Positions 46,278 through 56,857 of a DNA stretch of 64,000 nt are shown in pieces. Numbering within the stretch: the stretch's first letter is position 1; every line of letters begins with the position of its first letter. Under the pieces are notes generated by a model. It was not told the DNA's origin and ran no database searches. It saw only the letters and a program-made list of their open reading frames with translations. The position numbers and the translations under genes are program-made. The stretch is from Pseudozyma flocculosa PF-1 (taxonomy: Eukaryota; Basidiomycota; Ustilaginomycetes; Ustilaginales; Ustilaginaceae): NCBI RefSeq assembly GCF_000417875.1, contig NW_006920869.1, positions 861,759-925,758 on the forward strand. Direction: 5' to 3'.

Positions 46278-47782
46278 TCACGCTGCCACGGCCAGGATCG
46301 CCGCACCACTCTGGTCGCTGTTGCCGCGCTGCTCCGGGCCCTCCATCCTCTTGGCCCAGTCTTCGGCTCCAGAGTAGTCGTAGAGGTAGTGGGTAAACTG
46401 CATCGGGTTCTTGCCCGCCACCTCCTCCTCGGTACCCGGCCGGGGGCCCAGCGCCTGCTTCCGCGAATGCTCTTGCGCAAACGTCGCCCGTCCAATCCGC
46501 AGCCGCTCGGCCCGCTTCAGCGATGCCTCGACCGCAGCCGAACCAGAGGCGCTCTGAAGGGCGTAGGCGATGGCCTCGGCATCCTCGATGGCCTGCGATC
46601 CTCCCTGGCTCAGGTGCGGAAGCATGCAGTGGGCCGCGTCGCCGATAATCATGGCCTTGCCACGCGTCCAGCTGCCGAACGGATCCTGGTCTCGCAGCTG
46701 GTACAGTGAGCACTGGTCGGCCAACGAGAGGATCTTGTGCGTCAGCGGGCAAAAGCCTTCGTAGCACGCCCTCAGCGCCTTGATGTCGCCCTCGGCCGAC
46801 CAGCTCTCCTTGGACGTCTGTTGAAGGCCAGCATCCGGGACGATGGCCACAATGTTGAGCAGGTCTTGGCCGTCGAGACGACAGGTGTAGGCCACCAGGC
46901 GGCGATCCAGCCCGACAATCATGATGAGCCCGGGCATACTCAGCACCTCGTCCACCTGCGCATCCCGCAGGGCGTGCAGCTTGTCAAAGGGGATCATCGT
47001 CCGGTACGCAGAATGGCCGCTGGGCTTTGGTACCAGCGGCTGGCCAAGCACCGCGTCGCGCACTGTCGACTTGATCCCATCGGCACCGACAACGACGTCG
47101 CCTTGGATCTGGCTACCGTCCTCGAGCGTCACGGTGGCAGTGTCGCAGTCCTGTCGAGACAGGCGAAGGCAGAATACGGGGCCATCAGCCTACACTGCCT
47201 CTGGTCGCTCTCCCTTCATGGGGTTGGCCGGCCCGACCCCGGCGCACGCACCACTGCGACGACCTTGCTTGCGGTCAGGAGCTTGGCAGGCTTACCAGGG
47301 ATGCCCGCGTCCTCAGACGTGGCGAGCCTCTTCAGCTCCCGGTGCAGGGCGATGCGGTGCTGGCGCGCAGATGAGTCGTCCGGCAAAATGAGATTGGAGA
47401 GCACAATGTCAAGATGTGAGCAGAGGAAGCCACGAGAGTACCGGTGACACGCCGCACTTACGTTGAGGAGGAAGGGCGCGCCATACGTCTTGTGCATGTC
47501 GAGCTTGATGTCCTGCAGCACGTCGCCCTGCTTGTTGAATTCAATGATCCTGCGACCGTCGGGAGACTCGAGCTTGGCGAGGTCGACGCCCCATCCGAGA
47601 AGGATGCGGGAGGCGTTGGGGCCCGTACCGATGGCGGCGCCAGTCTCGGTCTTGAGGCGCGAGGTCTCGAGAATGACGACGTCGTGGTGCTCTCGCAGTG
47701 CGCGAGCCGTTGCAAGGCCGGCGATACCCGCGCCGACGACAGTGACCTTGAGGCGCGGTGAGCTTTTGCTGATGGTAGTCAT
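46278..47782 (-). CDS. FAD-dependent aromatic-ring monooxygenase (salicylate-hydroxylase-like)
   Basis: Three exons: 47462-47782, 47252-47359 and 46278-47150; 433 aa. Class A flavoprotein monooxygenases hydroxylate phenolic acids with NAD(P)H and O2. Seen: ADP-binding VTVVGAGIAGLATARAL at the N-terminus, ETGAAIGTGPNASRIL, and the second FAD motif GDVVVGADGIKSTVR (DG fingerprint). GDAAHCMLPHLSQGGSQAIEDAEAIA binds the FAD ribityl/pyrophosphate (GD motif). Exon 2 (108 nt) supplies HRIALHRELKRLA, the canonical helix after FLLN, and confirms the splicing. No signal peptide. The substrate cannot be read from sequence; salicylate or a hydroxybenzoate is typical. A TATA element lies about 100 bases upstream. 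The cupin and dioxygenase genes nearby fit an aromatic pathway. Confidence 0.93.
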
Positions 47783-48781
47783 GGTGTGGCGATTGATGAG
47801 AGGGGAACAAGGCGCACAGAGTGATTGCTGTTTGCAGATGGTCATGTTGAAAGCGACGTTGAACGAGGCCAGTCGGCTTCTTATAAGGCGGCAATCGGCA
47901 ATCGGCCTTGGCCGTGCTGGTCTCTGCGCTGCAGCCTAGCAGTACATCTCGGAGGCCCTCCTGACGGGCTCCTGCAAGGCCTTGTTAGAGTAGCCAGCGT
48001 GACAAGGGTGCGACGCCGAGGCCATTGTCGGGCTGGGAGGGCCGTCCAAGTCAGTCGCCAGCTTGCGAGTGCGGCGCGAGACGCGTTCCTTGCTGGAGAC
48101 ACACCCCCATCAAGCCGGCTTGGACGACGAGGAGGGAGTCGTGCACGTTGCGGTCTTCAGCAAAGGGTCCGTTGCGATGGCATTATTGTTCCCCGGCTTG
48201 ACGATCCGACAGATGATCAGGAGGTAGGCCTATGCTGCTTAGCCGCGGCGCATTGCGTGATGGAAGGCTTTGCCGCAGCCAAGTCAGCTGACGAGGCAGA
48301 GGGCGGCGTCTTACTTCGCCATGTCGAGCTCTCGATTCGTGGTTGCACCGGCCAGCCGGTGGGGGTGGAGCCCGACAGACGGCGGCAGAAGGTACGTATA
48401 AGGTGGGGTCGAGACTCTTGGGTATCTGCATCATCTCTCCTCGCCCACTTCTACAAGCATGTAGTCGGCTTGGGCGGGGTAGCATGCGCAGTGCTCCATC
48501 CTCCGGCTGGGCTTTCCGGGCGTCTCTAAGACGACTCTTCTGTTGCTGCACGACTGCCGCAGCCGCGCGGCCGCGGAAGCGCCGTCCGGAGCGCCGGCAC
48601 ATAGGCCCTCGAGCCTCTTGGCAGAGACGCAGCTCGCCTTAAGACGTCTCGTCGCCGGCCCGACACGGCCTTGCTTCTTGACCTCGAACCCCGGACAAAG
48701 CATCTTGCCCCAACGCGCCCTTGGGACCCTCAGCCAGACATCTTGCACTGCCCTGCCCAGCCCAGCCCAGCCTTTTCCGGC
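47783..48781. promoter_or_regulatory. Divergent promoter region, FAD monooxygenase / cupin
   Basis: About 1 kb between two start codons. One clear TATA element serves the left gene. No coding sequence supported. Confidence 0.5.
47880..47885 (-). promoter_or_regulatory. TATA box of the FAD monooxygenase gene
   Basis: TATAAG on the minus strand, about 100 bases upstream of the ATG at 47782. Confidence 0.65.
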
Positions 48782-49427
48782 ATGTCGCATCGTGAGCCCA
48801 TCAAGCGCTTCGTCACCGGCCACAACGAAAAGGGACAGGCGGTCCTCGTCGATGAGACGCCCATCCCCCACAAGCAAATCCTAGATGACGGCACCACCTT
48901 CGCTGTAGGTATATCAAAAAAGAGCTCCCGATGAGGTCAACGAAGTGACGTGCATCCTTACCCTTGCCCCGCGCCCTCGCCATCCCCGCGCCCGGCACCT
49001 CGTCTCCGCCGCTTGGACCTGACAGCTGATCTGGAGCACGGACCAAGCACCCGCCGACAACTCGGACCCCCGCGACGGCGCGAAGCCTCCAGTCTTCAGC
49101 GGCAAGTCACACAACCCCAACGGCGGTTCAGTGCTTCGCATCGTCGACATTGCGCCCCTCAGTCCCTCGCCCATGCATCGAACCACCTCAATCGACTACG
49201 GCATCATCCTCTCGGGCCACTGCGAGCTCGAGCTCGACGGCGGCGAAAAGCGCCTCCTCGGCCCACACGACATCTGCGTCCAGCGCGGCACAAACCACAT
49301 CTGGAGGAACCTCAGCGAGACCGAGTGGTGCAGGATCGCCTTTGTCCTCCTCGAGGCAAAGCCGCTCCAAATCAACGGACAGGCACTGGGCGACGAGAAC
49401 TTCCCCGAGGGCCCAAAGGACAACTAG
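48782..49427 (+). CDS. Cupin-domain protein
   Basis: Two exons: 48782-48904 (GTAGGT donor) and 49026-49427; 174 aa. A single beta-barrel cupin of the kind often encoded beside aromatic or polyketide oxygenases in fungi; some bind metal, few have a known reaction. Exon 1 (MSHREPIKRFVTGHNEKG...DETPIPHK) joins LIWSTDQAPADN in phase. The barrel follows: RIVDIAPLSPSPMHRTTSIDYGIILSGHCELELDGGE, LLGPHDICVQRGTNHIWRN. The two cupin motifs are recognisable, with His residues in SPMHRT and TNHIWRN, but the full metal set is not evident. No signal peptide. Head-to-head with the FAD monooxygenase, so co-expression is plausible. Confidence 0.88.
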
Positions 49428-49741
49428 GACGGCCCAGCAAGGCTGCCGCCGCCAGGCGTCCAAGCGATATCGAACAGTTGTAGTAAAACGATTTCCAATG
49501 ACCAGCGCAAGGGAGAGACGCGACTGCTCTGCACCACGAGCTAGCTCAGGCCATGCCGCCCGAGATTCTAAGCGATCCTGCGGATGTGTGCTGTGAAACC
49601 CAAGTGAGCGGGAAAAGTGACCGCCGTTCAGCTCCTCTTGGCTGTGATGCTCCTCAGCCGCCGCACCGATCTTGCCAAAGCTTGGTGCTCACCCAGGTCG
49701 CCGCTACCCTGTATCCTATGCACGCCGGCGTAGACGACTTG
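49428..49741. other. Convergent 3'-3' intergenic region
   Basis: 314 bases between the cupin stop and the decarboxylase-like stop. Nothing recognisable. Confidence 0.5.
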
Positions 49742-50703
49742 TTATGTTCCCAGGTCAAGGGTGTCCAGCCCTCCGATAATGTGGTGGAGCGTTGGGGCCT
49801 GCTGAAAAGAGGCGGGCCGGACACGGACATCGACGCCGTCCAGCTGGTCGCTTTGCCAATGCTGCTTGAGCAATGGAGGGACTGGAGCTGGGCCAACGAA
49901 GACGGCGTAGTCCGCATCTGGTTCTCTGCCGCGCTTTGGCGCTCCGACGGCAGGCACGAATCGGTGCGTCAAGGTTTCGTCCCTGCTGTGGTGTCGTGTC
50001 TCGTTTGCCGCGTCAAAGAGAGGGGAGGGCGTCGAGGGCGGCACGGCGGTCAAGCCGGGTATGCTCAGAGTGAGGAAATCGTGGGCAAAAGTGGAAGCTG
50101 TGAAGTTGAAAGTGGTCTCCTCGTCCGTCTCTTCAGACCTCGCAAAGCCGCCAGCAAGGTCTGCAAAGACTTTGGGGAAGCCCAGCTCCTCCCTTCCCGT
50201 CACGATGGGATCGCACAAATTTTCGAACAAGACGGCAAGGAAGCTTCCCGACTGGGCCGAAATCTCCGCTCCCGGATCTGAGGCGTCGGCGGCCGGTCGG
50301 TAGGCCACGTTGTTGAAGTAGACGCCCAGCGTATCGTATCCCCGGCCGGCGAGCCACGGCAGGTTGGAAAGGCGCATGACCTGTATGGTGACTGTAGTTA
50401 TCGCTTCCCCGTTCTGGGCGAGGGCCACGAAGTCAGGCGGCAGCAAATCCTGGACGAGGGCAATTGGTACCTTGCAGATGACATCTTGACTCGATAACAG
50501 CAGCAGTCAGGAGGAAGAGACATCTGTTCGTGAATGTTGCTTCGATGCTGCCTGGCTTTTGCGCGCGTTATGCACCTACCAGCGATCAAGGTCTCGGCAT
50601 CGTTGTAATCGAACCGGCCGCCGTCCGGCTTCTGCCGGGGACTTGGTGTTGGTCCAAAACCGATCGGAGACCGCCAGTAGAGGTGAGGTTGATCGGTGGA
50701 CAT
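49742..50703 (-). CDS. Acetoacetate-decarboxylase-like protein
   Basis: Two exons: 50580-50703 and 49742-50484, 288 aa. The ADC superfamily decarboxylates beta-keto acids, or in diverged members acts as hydratase or aldolase, through a Schiff-base Lys. Seen: MSTDQPHLYWRSPIGFGP, then VICKVPIALVQDLLPPDFVAL, the central strand YDTLGVYFNNVAYRP, and FLAVLFENLCDPIVTGREELGFPKVFADL. The Lys in GFPK fits the catalytic position; the second Lys typical of clostridial ADC is replaced by Val. The remainder is a beta-cone with no targeting signal. The intron junction is the weakest part: donor GTAGGT with an AAG acceptor (alternative 50576/50489, also in phase). Its position inside the aromatic-type run suggests it acts on a keto-acid intermediate. 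Confidence 0.82.
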
Positions 50704-51261
50704 CTGTGACGCTGATGTGATTGCGTTGCGGCGCGCCGTGGTGGTGGGTCGAGACAGAGGAGGCGTGACGAGTCTGTCCTCGCCGGCAGCAGCGAGATGA
50801 AAAAGGCCGTTGCAAGGACAAGAGCGATTTCGTGTCCTTCTCGTCTCACCTTCTCCCGCCCGGCGTATCCTTGAGCGCTGCTTGCACCCCCCACCCCGCT
50901 CTTTGCTTCTGTCCGTCGGACGACCCAAGCCGAGCAGAGCACCGCATGGACGAGCATCGGGTAGTCCAAGTGACCTGGAGCTGGTGACTCGGCAGGTGTG
51001 GAGGCGGCCGGGATGAGTGTGCCGTGGCATCGGCTGGAGCTACACGGTCCTCGAGCAGAAGCATCTGGGTCGAGCGTAAGTGGCGCAACGAGAGAGCCCC
51101 GAACAGCATGCTAATTCAAGGCCTTTGGTGGAATTAAGAGGGAAACCGACGATCGAACAGGTTCGAGCGTAGATCCGTATCATCGGACAGCGAGACGAAA
51201 TCTATGTAGGATGGCGAGCAGGTAGCCTCGTCGACATGCTACGACGCCGTCGAGCGGGTGC
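50704..51261. other. Intergenic region, decarboxylase promoter and hydrolase 3' UTR
   Basis: 558 bases. Frames are short. The GGTTCGAGC near 51159 resembles a tRNA B box but no cloverleaf follows. Nothing called. Confidence 0.5.
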
Positions 51262-53341
51262 TCAGGCAATGATGGGCAAGACCAGGGCGCTCCTGAGTTC
51301 TTGACCTTGGTCTTTGAGACCCTCCGCCTTGTCATTGATACCGGAGCACTCCACTTGCGCCCTGCTGACTGGTCCGAGGTGCAGCACATTCTGTCCTTCG
51401 AGCTTCTCCTTCGTCCTGTCTGTCTCGCCATTGTGCGGGAAGACGCTGTGGCCCTGCTGGTCCTTGGGTCCGACTTCGAGCTGCAGTGTGTTTCCGGCGG
51501 CAACGACGACGTTCGTGGGCCAGATCTCGATATCGATGGCGTGGAGCTTGTCGGCTTCGATCGGCGCCGCCTCGTTGCGCAGGTATTCGCGATGATGGTA
51601 GTACCCGTTCGACTTGGATGCGTCAACCTTGCGGACCGAGGCGCGCAGCCAGCCCTTGGTCACCGGGCACGGGTCACCCGCCGTGCCCGTGTAGAAGATC
51701 TCCTTGCCCTCAGCATCAAGGTGGCGGAGCGTGAGGAAGACGTCGAGGTCCTTCGGCACCGTCGCGGCGCCGTCTGCGGCAGCGATGCTGGTCACGAGGC
51801 GGAGGGTTGGGTGGCCCGTGATCTCGGTCTCCTTGTCAAACTTGACGTTGAACGTGAGTCCGTCGCTCTCGAGCGACCGGTAGCTGACCTGGCCCGCCTC
51901 GACCTCGTCGGACGAGGCGCGGAGGCTGCCGTCACGCGACAGGTAGTACGGCGTGTAGCGCGTCTGCGGAAGGGGCCACTGGGTCTCTGCTCGCTCGGGG
52001 AAGCTGCGGTCGCCTTCGATGGTGTTGAACTTGGGCGCACCCTTGCGCAGGGCGAGGTTGACTGCGGGCACGCCACCCTCGGCATTCGGCCCCTTGAGCC
52101 AGCCGCGCGTGTCGTTGTCGTGGAGGAAGGCGTCAAGGAAGGACTTCTGCAGCTCGACACGCTCGGGCAGGTAGAAGGGGAGGTCGTGGCGGCCGGTGAT
52201 GAACCAGAGCCACTTGTTGCGGGAGGATGCGCCCAGGTAGCCCATGACGTTGCCGCGGAGGTGGAGGGTGATGCCGCCCCAGTTTCCGACGCTGAGCAGC
52301 GGCACGTCGATGTCCGAGAGGCTGTAGTCGCGCGACGAGTAGTAGTCGTCGTCCATGTAGAAGTTGACGGCATTGTCGCTGGTCTGGTCGGTTCGGTTGG
52401 CCTTGAGCTGCTCGGGGGAGAGGCTGCCCTCGACGTTTCCGGGCCGGGCGTTCTGGCCGGGGCCCCACGTCTTTCCGGGCTTGGGTGCGGGCGGCCTTCC
52501 GTACTGGTGGGTGTTGACCTGATAGTTCTGCCACAGGGCGATGAAGCCGTTGGAGAGGATGCCGCCGTGCCTAGCGCGGTCGCGGTAGAAGTCAGACATG
52601 CCCTCCCAGGGCACGATGCAGGCGAGTCCCTTGGGCTTCCTGGCGGCGGCTCGCCACTGACTGCCGGCAAAGTAGCTGATGCCGAGCAGACCGACCTTGC
52701 CCGAGGACCAGCTCTGAGAGGCGGCCCACTCGATGCAGTGGAAGAAGTTGTTGGCGGTCTGGTCGGACATGGTGTCGAGGAATCCGGGCGACTCTCCGGT
52801 GCCCTGCTCGTCTACGCGGACGACGACGTAGCCCTGCTTTGTCCAGTAGGTGGGCTCGGGAGTCTCCCACGCCGAGAGCGACGACTTTTGGCTTTCTGGC
52901 AGCTCCTCGAACGACTGCGGGTAGAATTCGCTGTAGGGGATGTCTGTCCGGGATGGGGTCGGCAGAAGAGGTCAAGTCAGGTCGGTCGGGGCGTGTCAGA
53001 GATCAGCATCAGCATTAGCATCAGCATCACCATCACCATCCTCGCCTCGCCTCGGACACGGCAGCTGGAATCAGCGCGGGCGGGGTCGACATTGGCTCAC
53101 CTTTACCGTAGGGTCCGTGGGTCATGATGACGGGGTACCTCTTGCCCTTGTCGGTATCCTCTGGGCGGTAGACGTTGCACCTGCAGCAGTCTGTGCCGTC
53201 GATTCGCGGGATGGGGATGTCGACATTCTGATCAAAGATGAGGCCGTGGATGCGCTTGGTGGTCTTGATGGCGTTTTCGCCCGGCTTGACGGGAGTGGGC
53301 AGCTGGGCGGCGCGGAAGGGAAGGAGGCGTTCGCCAGGCAT
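51262..53341 (-). CDS. CocE/NonD-family alpha/beta hydrolase (S15 X-Pro dipeptidyl-peptidase-like)
   Basis: Two exons: 53101-53341 and 51262-52943; 640 aa. Members hydrolyse esters (cocaine esterase) or X-Pro dipeptides. Seen: N-terminal KRYPVIMTHGPYGK-DIPYSEF across the junction, GYVVVRVDEQGTGESPG, and nucleophile Ser170 in GKVGLLGISYFAGSQW, followed by PWEGMSDFYRD. The C-terminal half is the jelly-roll domain of the family (ITGHPTLRLVTS, DLDVFLTLRHLDAEGKE). Asp and His of the triad lie in the usual regions (WFITGRHDLPF for His), though exact residues are inferred. No signal peptide, so likely intracellular. An ester or amide cleavage could be the first step of the neighbouring pathway. The intron contains a CATCAG repeat. 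The 608-aa antisense frame is a shadow. Confidence 0.92.
53002..53040. repeat. ATCAGC/ATCACC hexamer iterations in an intron
   Basis: Imperfect tandem ATCAGC and ATCACC units inside the CocE-like gene's intron. Confidence 0.7.
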
Positions 53342-54418
53342 GTTGCGAGATAGGCGCGGGCAGCGACGAGGTACGCGAGGGTTGGCGAGAGGGATCAGGG
53401 TGTGGGAGGGAGACACAGAGAGAAGACGGGGCGGACGACGAAGAAGTACTAGTTAGTTCCGAGCCCCACGCTGTACGTCCGGCGCGGGTGGTGACATGGC
53501 TCAAGAAGGCGAAGCTCCTCCCTCCGGCGGCGGCGGCGGCGACAGCCAAGGAAGCGGTGACCCGATCGTCGAAGAGAAGGATGGGCTTTGATGGTCGGAA
53601 TGGGTGGGGAGGTTTGCTTGGTCGTTTGTTCGAGCAAGGGCGACGATGATGGAGGCGGGCGAGGGGCGCGGGGGGTCGGAGGGAAGGGCCGACGTTGGCT
53701 GGCCCCGGCTGGCTGGCTGGCTGGCATGTCCCNNNNNNNNNNNNNNNNNNNNNNNNNNNNNNNNNNNNNNNNNNNNNNNNNNNNNNNNNNNNNNNNNNNN
53801 NNNNNNNNNNNNNNNNNNNNNNNNNNNNNNNNNNNNNNNNNNNNNNNNNNNNNNNNNNNNNNNNNNNNNNNNNNNNNNNNNNNNNNNNNNNNNNNNNNNN
53901 NNNNNNNNNNNNNNNNNNNNNNNNNNNNNNNNNNNNNNNNNNNNNNNNNNNNNNNNNNNNNNNNNNNNNNNNNNNNNNNNNNACTCGTGCCCTGCCCTAT
54001 AGCCTGCCTTCGGCTTCCCTGCTGAGGTGCGCAGGCCTCGGCTTGGTTGGTTCGACGACGCCCCCCCCCCCCCCTTACCGGCCGCTACCGTAGCCCCGTA
54101 GCATCGCTCGGCTGCGGCTGGGTGAGAGTGAGGCAGGCAGGTGTATACCGGCACCACCTCCCGGCGGCGGAGAGGGTCCGAGGGTCCCTTGCCAGCCTAC
54201 GGGCCGCTCCAGCCTGGCCGCGAGTCGTGGTGCCATCGCCCAAGCCGTCCTGGCTGGCCATTGCACCCATCCCAGAGACTCCGCCGCCTTCTTCGATCCA
54301 ACCACTGTATTGCCACCCGTCCTGCTGCTGCTCTCCTCCAAGACACTCTGCTGCCACGGTATCCAAGCCCTTCTTCGTCGCATCGTCGCATCTCGAGCGC
54401 CGCATCCTCTTGCCAGCC
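53342..54418. other. Divergent intergenic region containing a scaffold gap
   Basis: About 830 known bases plus 250 Ns. Contains GGCTGGCTGGCTGG runs before the gap and a 14-base C run at 54061-54074 after it. Both promoters lie here. A short gene in the gap cannot be excluded. Confidence 0.5.
53733..53982. other. Assembly gap (250 N)
   Basis: Unbroken run of 250 Ns, probably an estimated-size scaffold gap. Confidence 0.98.
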
Positions 54419-55046
54419 ATGTCGTCGACCACCACCCGCACCCTCGCCACCTTTGCAGAGGGCGCTATCGTCCAACTCACCGACCATGCCGACTTGATCG
54501 ACCACCACGCCGCCCACTCGCAACCCAGCCCGTCCTCGTCGGCTTCCCCCAACGACCTCGCCTGGCACTCACCCGCCCCCGCTCACGGCGTCCCTGGCGG
54601 CGGATCCTCTCGCGACTGGATCGCCCCCGGTGAGTCGAGCCTGCCTCACCGTTTCGTCCCGCATCGGCTACAGGGCAAGGCGCTGACCATCCCTCCGCCA
54701 CCCCTGATCTGCAGAGAGCTGGCCGCAGCAGAGGGGAACGCCCGTCTACAGACCCATCGACTACCGACAGGACACCTCGAGGAGGTACGTCGCGAGCCTC
54801 GCCCCTCCCGCTCACTTCTGCCTCGCGATGGGCCGCCTTCTCTGACTCCGATCGCAACCTTGCATCTCATCATTGGTGCTCGGCAGGCAATGGGCCAACT
54901 CGATCCCAGAGCAGATCTTTGTCAGGACCATGATTGGCGCAGGCGTACAGACCATCGGCCTCACCAACACCTTCTGGAGAAACACATTTGGACGGTTCGA
55001 GGCACTCCGAGGCTTCTTCCGCTACCAGGCCCCGCACGAGCTCTAG
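54419..55046 (+). CDS. Unknown small protein, 146 aa
   Basis: Three exons: 54419-54629, 54715-54784 (70 nt) and 54887-55046. I do not recognise the family. The N-terminal 65 residues are Ser/His/Pro-rich (MSSTTTRTLATFAEGAIVQL...). The second half is well ordered: SWPQQRGTPVYRPIDYRQ, RRQWANSIPEQIFVRTMIGAG, then VQTIGLTNTFWRNTFGRFEAL and a basic/aromatic end. The Gly/Thr-rich helix IFVRTMIGAGVQTIGLTNTF could insert in a membrane. Splice sites are GTGAG/GTACG with CAG, and phases agree over both introns. The balanced composition of exons 2 and 3 argues for a real gene. It lies head-to-head with the CocE-like hydrolase and tail-to-tail with the ring-opening dioxygenase. Confidence 0.68.
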
Positions 55047-55329
55047 ATCCTTTCCCGACCCGTTCCTTGCCTTCTTCCGCCCCCCCGTTCTGACCGTGCA
55101 ATGACATGACCTTTGCCGCGACCTAGCTCGGAACAGCTGCCAGGCTGTGTGTATCTGCTGTAAGCCCTTTTCGATCCCTTCCGCCGTCGGGGCGGCCGCG
55201 TCGCGACCTCGAACTTTTGGGAGAAGTCACATGCGTTGCGACCACACACTCGATGATCACGAAGGCAAGGACTCGAGTTGCCGAGGCGGCTGCGGACAGC
55301 TTGAAGCGACTACACAAGAAACATGCACA

Positions 55330-56857
55330 CTACTCCCAGTCACCGAACTTGAACTCTGTCAGGGCGTTGTCCACAAGGGACGCAAGAGGTAGGCGTGGGC
55401 GGAGTCGTCAGTCAAAGCCTCTAACGTCGAAAGGAGCTCTTCACAGCCCCTGCTGGGCTACTCACGTGTGTTGCACATGTTCTGCAGCTCCCAGCATTCG
55501 GCCTCGACCGTGTTGGGCTTGCCTTCGTCCTCTTCGGTGCCCGCGGCGCCCGCGACGAAGAGCAGCGGTGCATAGTGGTCGTCGGTGGCGTGCGCGTCGC
55601 GGTACAGCGGGTGGCGCATCAGGCGCAGCGTTGCCCGCGGCAGCGCTCGGCCCTGTGATTGCAGAGGCGCGCAGAGGGTCAGCATCGATCCCTTGTCAAG
55701 GCGCCCCATCCCATCCACAGACCGGCTCAGCCGGCAAAGGCAGGCGAGCAGCTGCAGGAGTCGCTCACCGTGTTCTTGGTCACGGCATCCTCAGCCTCGG
55801 TCCGGAAATCCAGCGCCCACTTCTCCGGGGGTCGCTCCTGGGCGAAGTTGTCGCGGAATAGCACAATCTGCTTCCAGTTGTTCCGGTAGAGGCTGCGAGG
55901 CGGTAGCAGTCACCCAAGTCGATCGCGAGAGGCGTCTCGTCAGCTCGAGAGCGGAAAGAGTCGAAGGAGCGACGGAATCTCACTTATGGACGGTACCGCC
56001 AGTACCAATGATCAAGGTGTCCTCTTGTCGGAAAGGCCGCAGCGCTTTACCGATGTCGACCAGCAGCGGGGCGTCGTAGTCTGCCAGGCCGGAAATGACC
56101 GTCACCTCCGGGCACTGTCCTTGCGGAAATTGCTTCGTGGCTGGGAACATCCAGCAGAGGACTGCCGCATCGAAATCAAACCGGGCGGCGTCAGCCTGGC
56201 GGTCTTCTCTCGACCCTCACACAGCGGCGTCCGCCGTCGCCGTCTCACTGATGAAGGTGTCGTGGATCCACTCGAGGTCTGAATCCGTCTTGGCCTTGAT
56301 GCCATTTGCATGCAGGCGCTTTACGACCTTGTTTGCCAGCCGGGGCGAGGCATTGATCTTGTAGTCGACGTACTGCCATCCGGCCAAGGGAAAGGCGGCC
56401 AGTGCGAGCGTATCAGTGTCGGGTAGCACGCAGACCGCAGATCTGGGCGCAGAAAGCGAGCCCAGGTCAAGGCTCAGCACTCACCCTCGCCGGTTCGACC
56501 CAGGCAACGGGCTGCTTGTTGGGGGGTGTCGGGTTGCTCGCGACGTGGATGGTGTCGCCGGTCACTTCCCAGTGAGCTCCCATCATGATGACCTGCTTGA
56601 TTCCGCGGCGCAGGGCCTCCTGTCCCATTTTCTCCCAGTAGCGCGCCGGAGTGGAGTCTTCGCCAAGCATCATGGTCGATCCATGGCTCTGCAAGCCGCG
56701 GCCGATCCCGTCCCGCGAAGAGGGTTGGCAAAGACGGTGCGTCAGTACATCGGACCACAGCCACGACTTTGCGCCAACGTCTCGATCCAAAGACTCTCAG
56801 ACTCACAAAGAAAAAAGCCGGCGTGGTTGGTTTGACGTCGCTCACGGGGACCGGCAT
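55330..56857 (-). CDS. LigB-type extradiol aromatic ring-opening dioxygenase (DODA-like)
   Basis: Seven exons: 56807-56857, 56485-56688, 56249-56372, 55984-56161, 55769-55892, 55466-55652 and 55330-55355 (26 nt); 297 aa, normal for the family. Fe(II)-dependent class III extradiol enzymes open catechol rings; plant and fungal DODA act on DOPA. Iron-ligand and active-site histidines are present: His19 in the SHGST motif after the first intron, His56 in MMGAHWEVTG, and the HATDDH motif (248-253). Also YVDYKINASP, DLEWIHDTF, and IIGTGGTVHNLYRNNW across an exon junction. The last micro-exon gives QFKFGDWE, the conserved tail. All seven exons stay in phase, so the enzyme looks intact. It is the strongest sign of aromatic metabolism in this region. 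Confidence 0.94.

Noticed and set aside
51150..51180. tRNA-like B box (GGTTCGAGC)
   Set aside because: No A box or paired stems found around it.
51301..53127. 608-aa plus-strand frame
   Set aside because: Antisense to the CocE-like gene and running through its intron; composition typical of a mirror frame.
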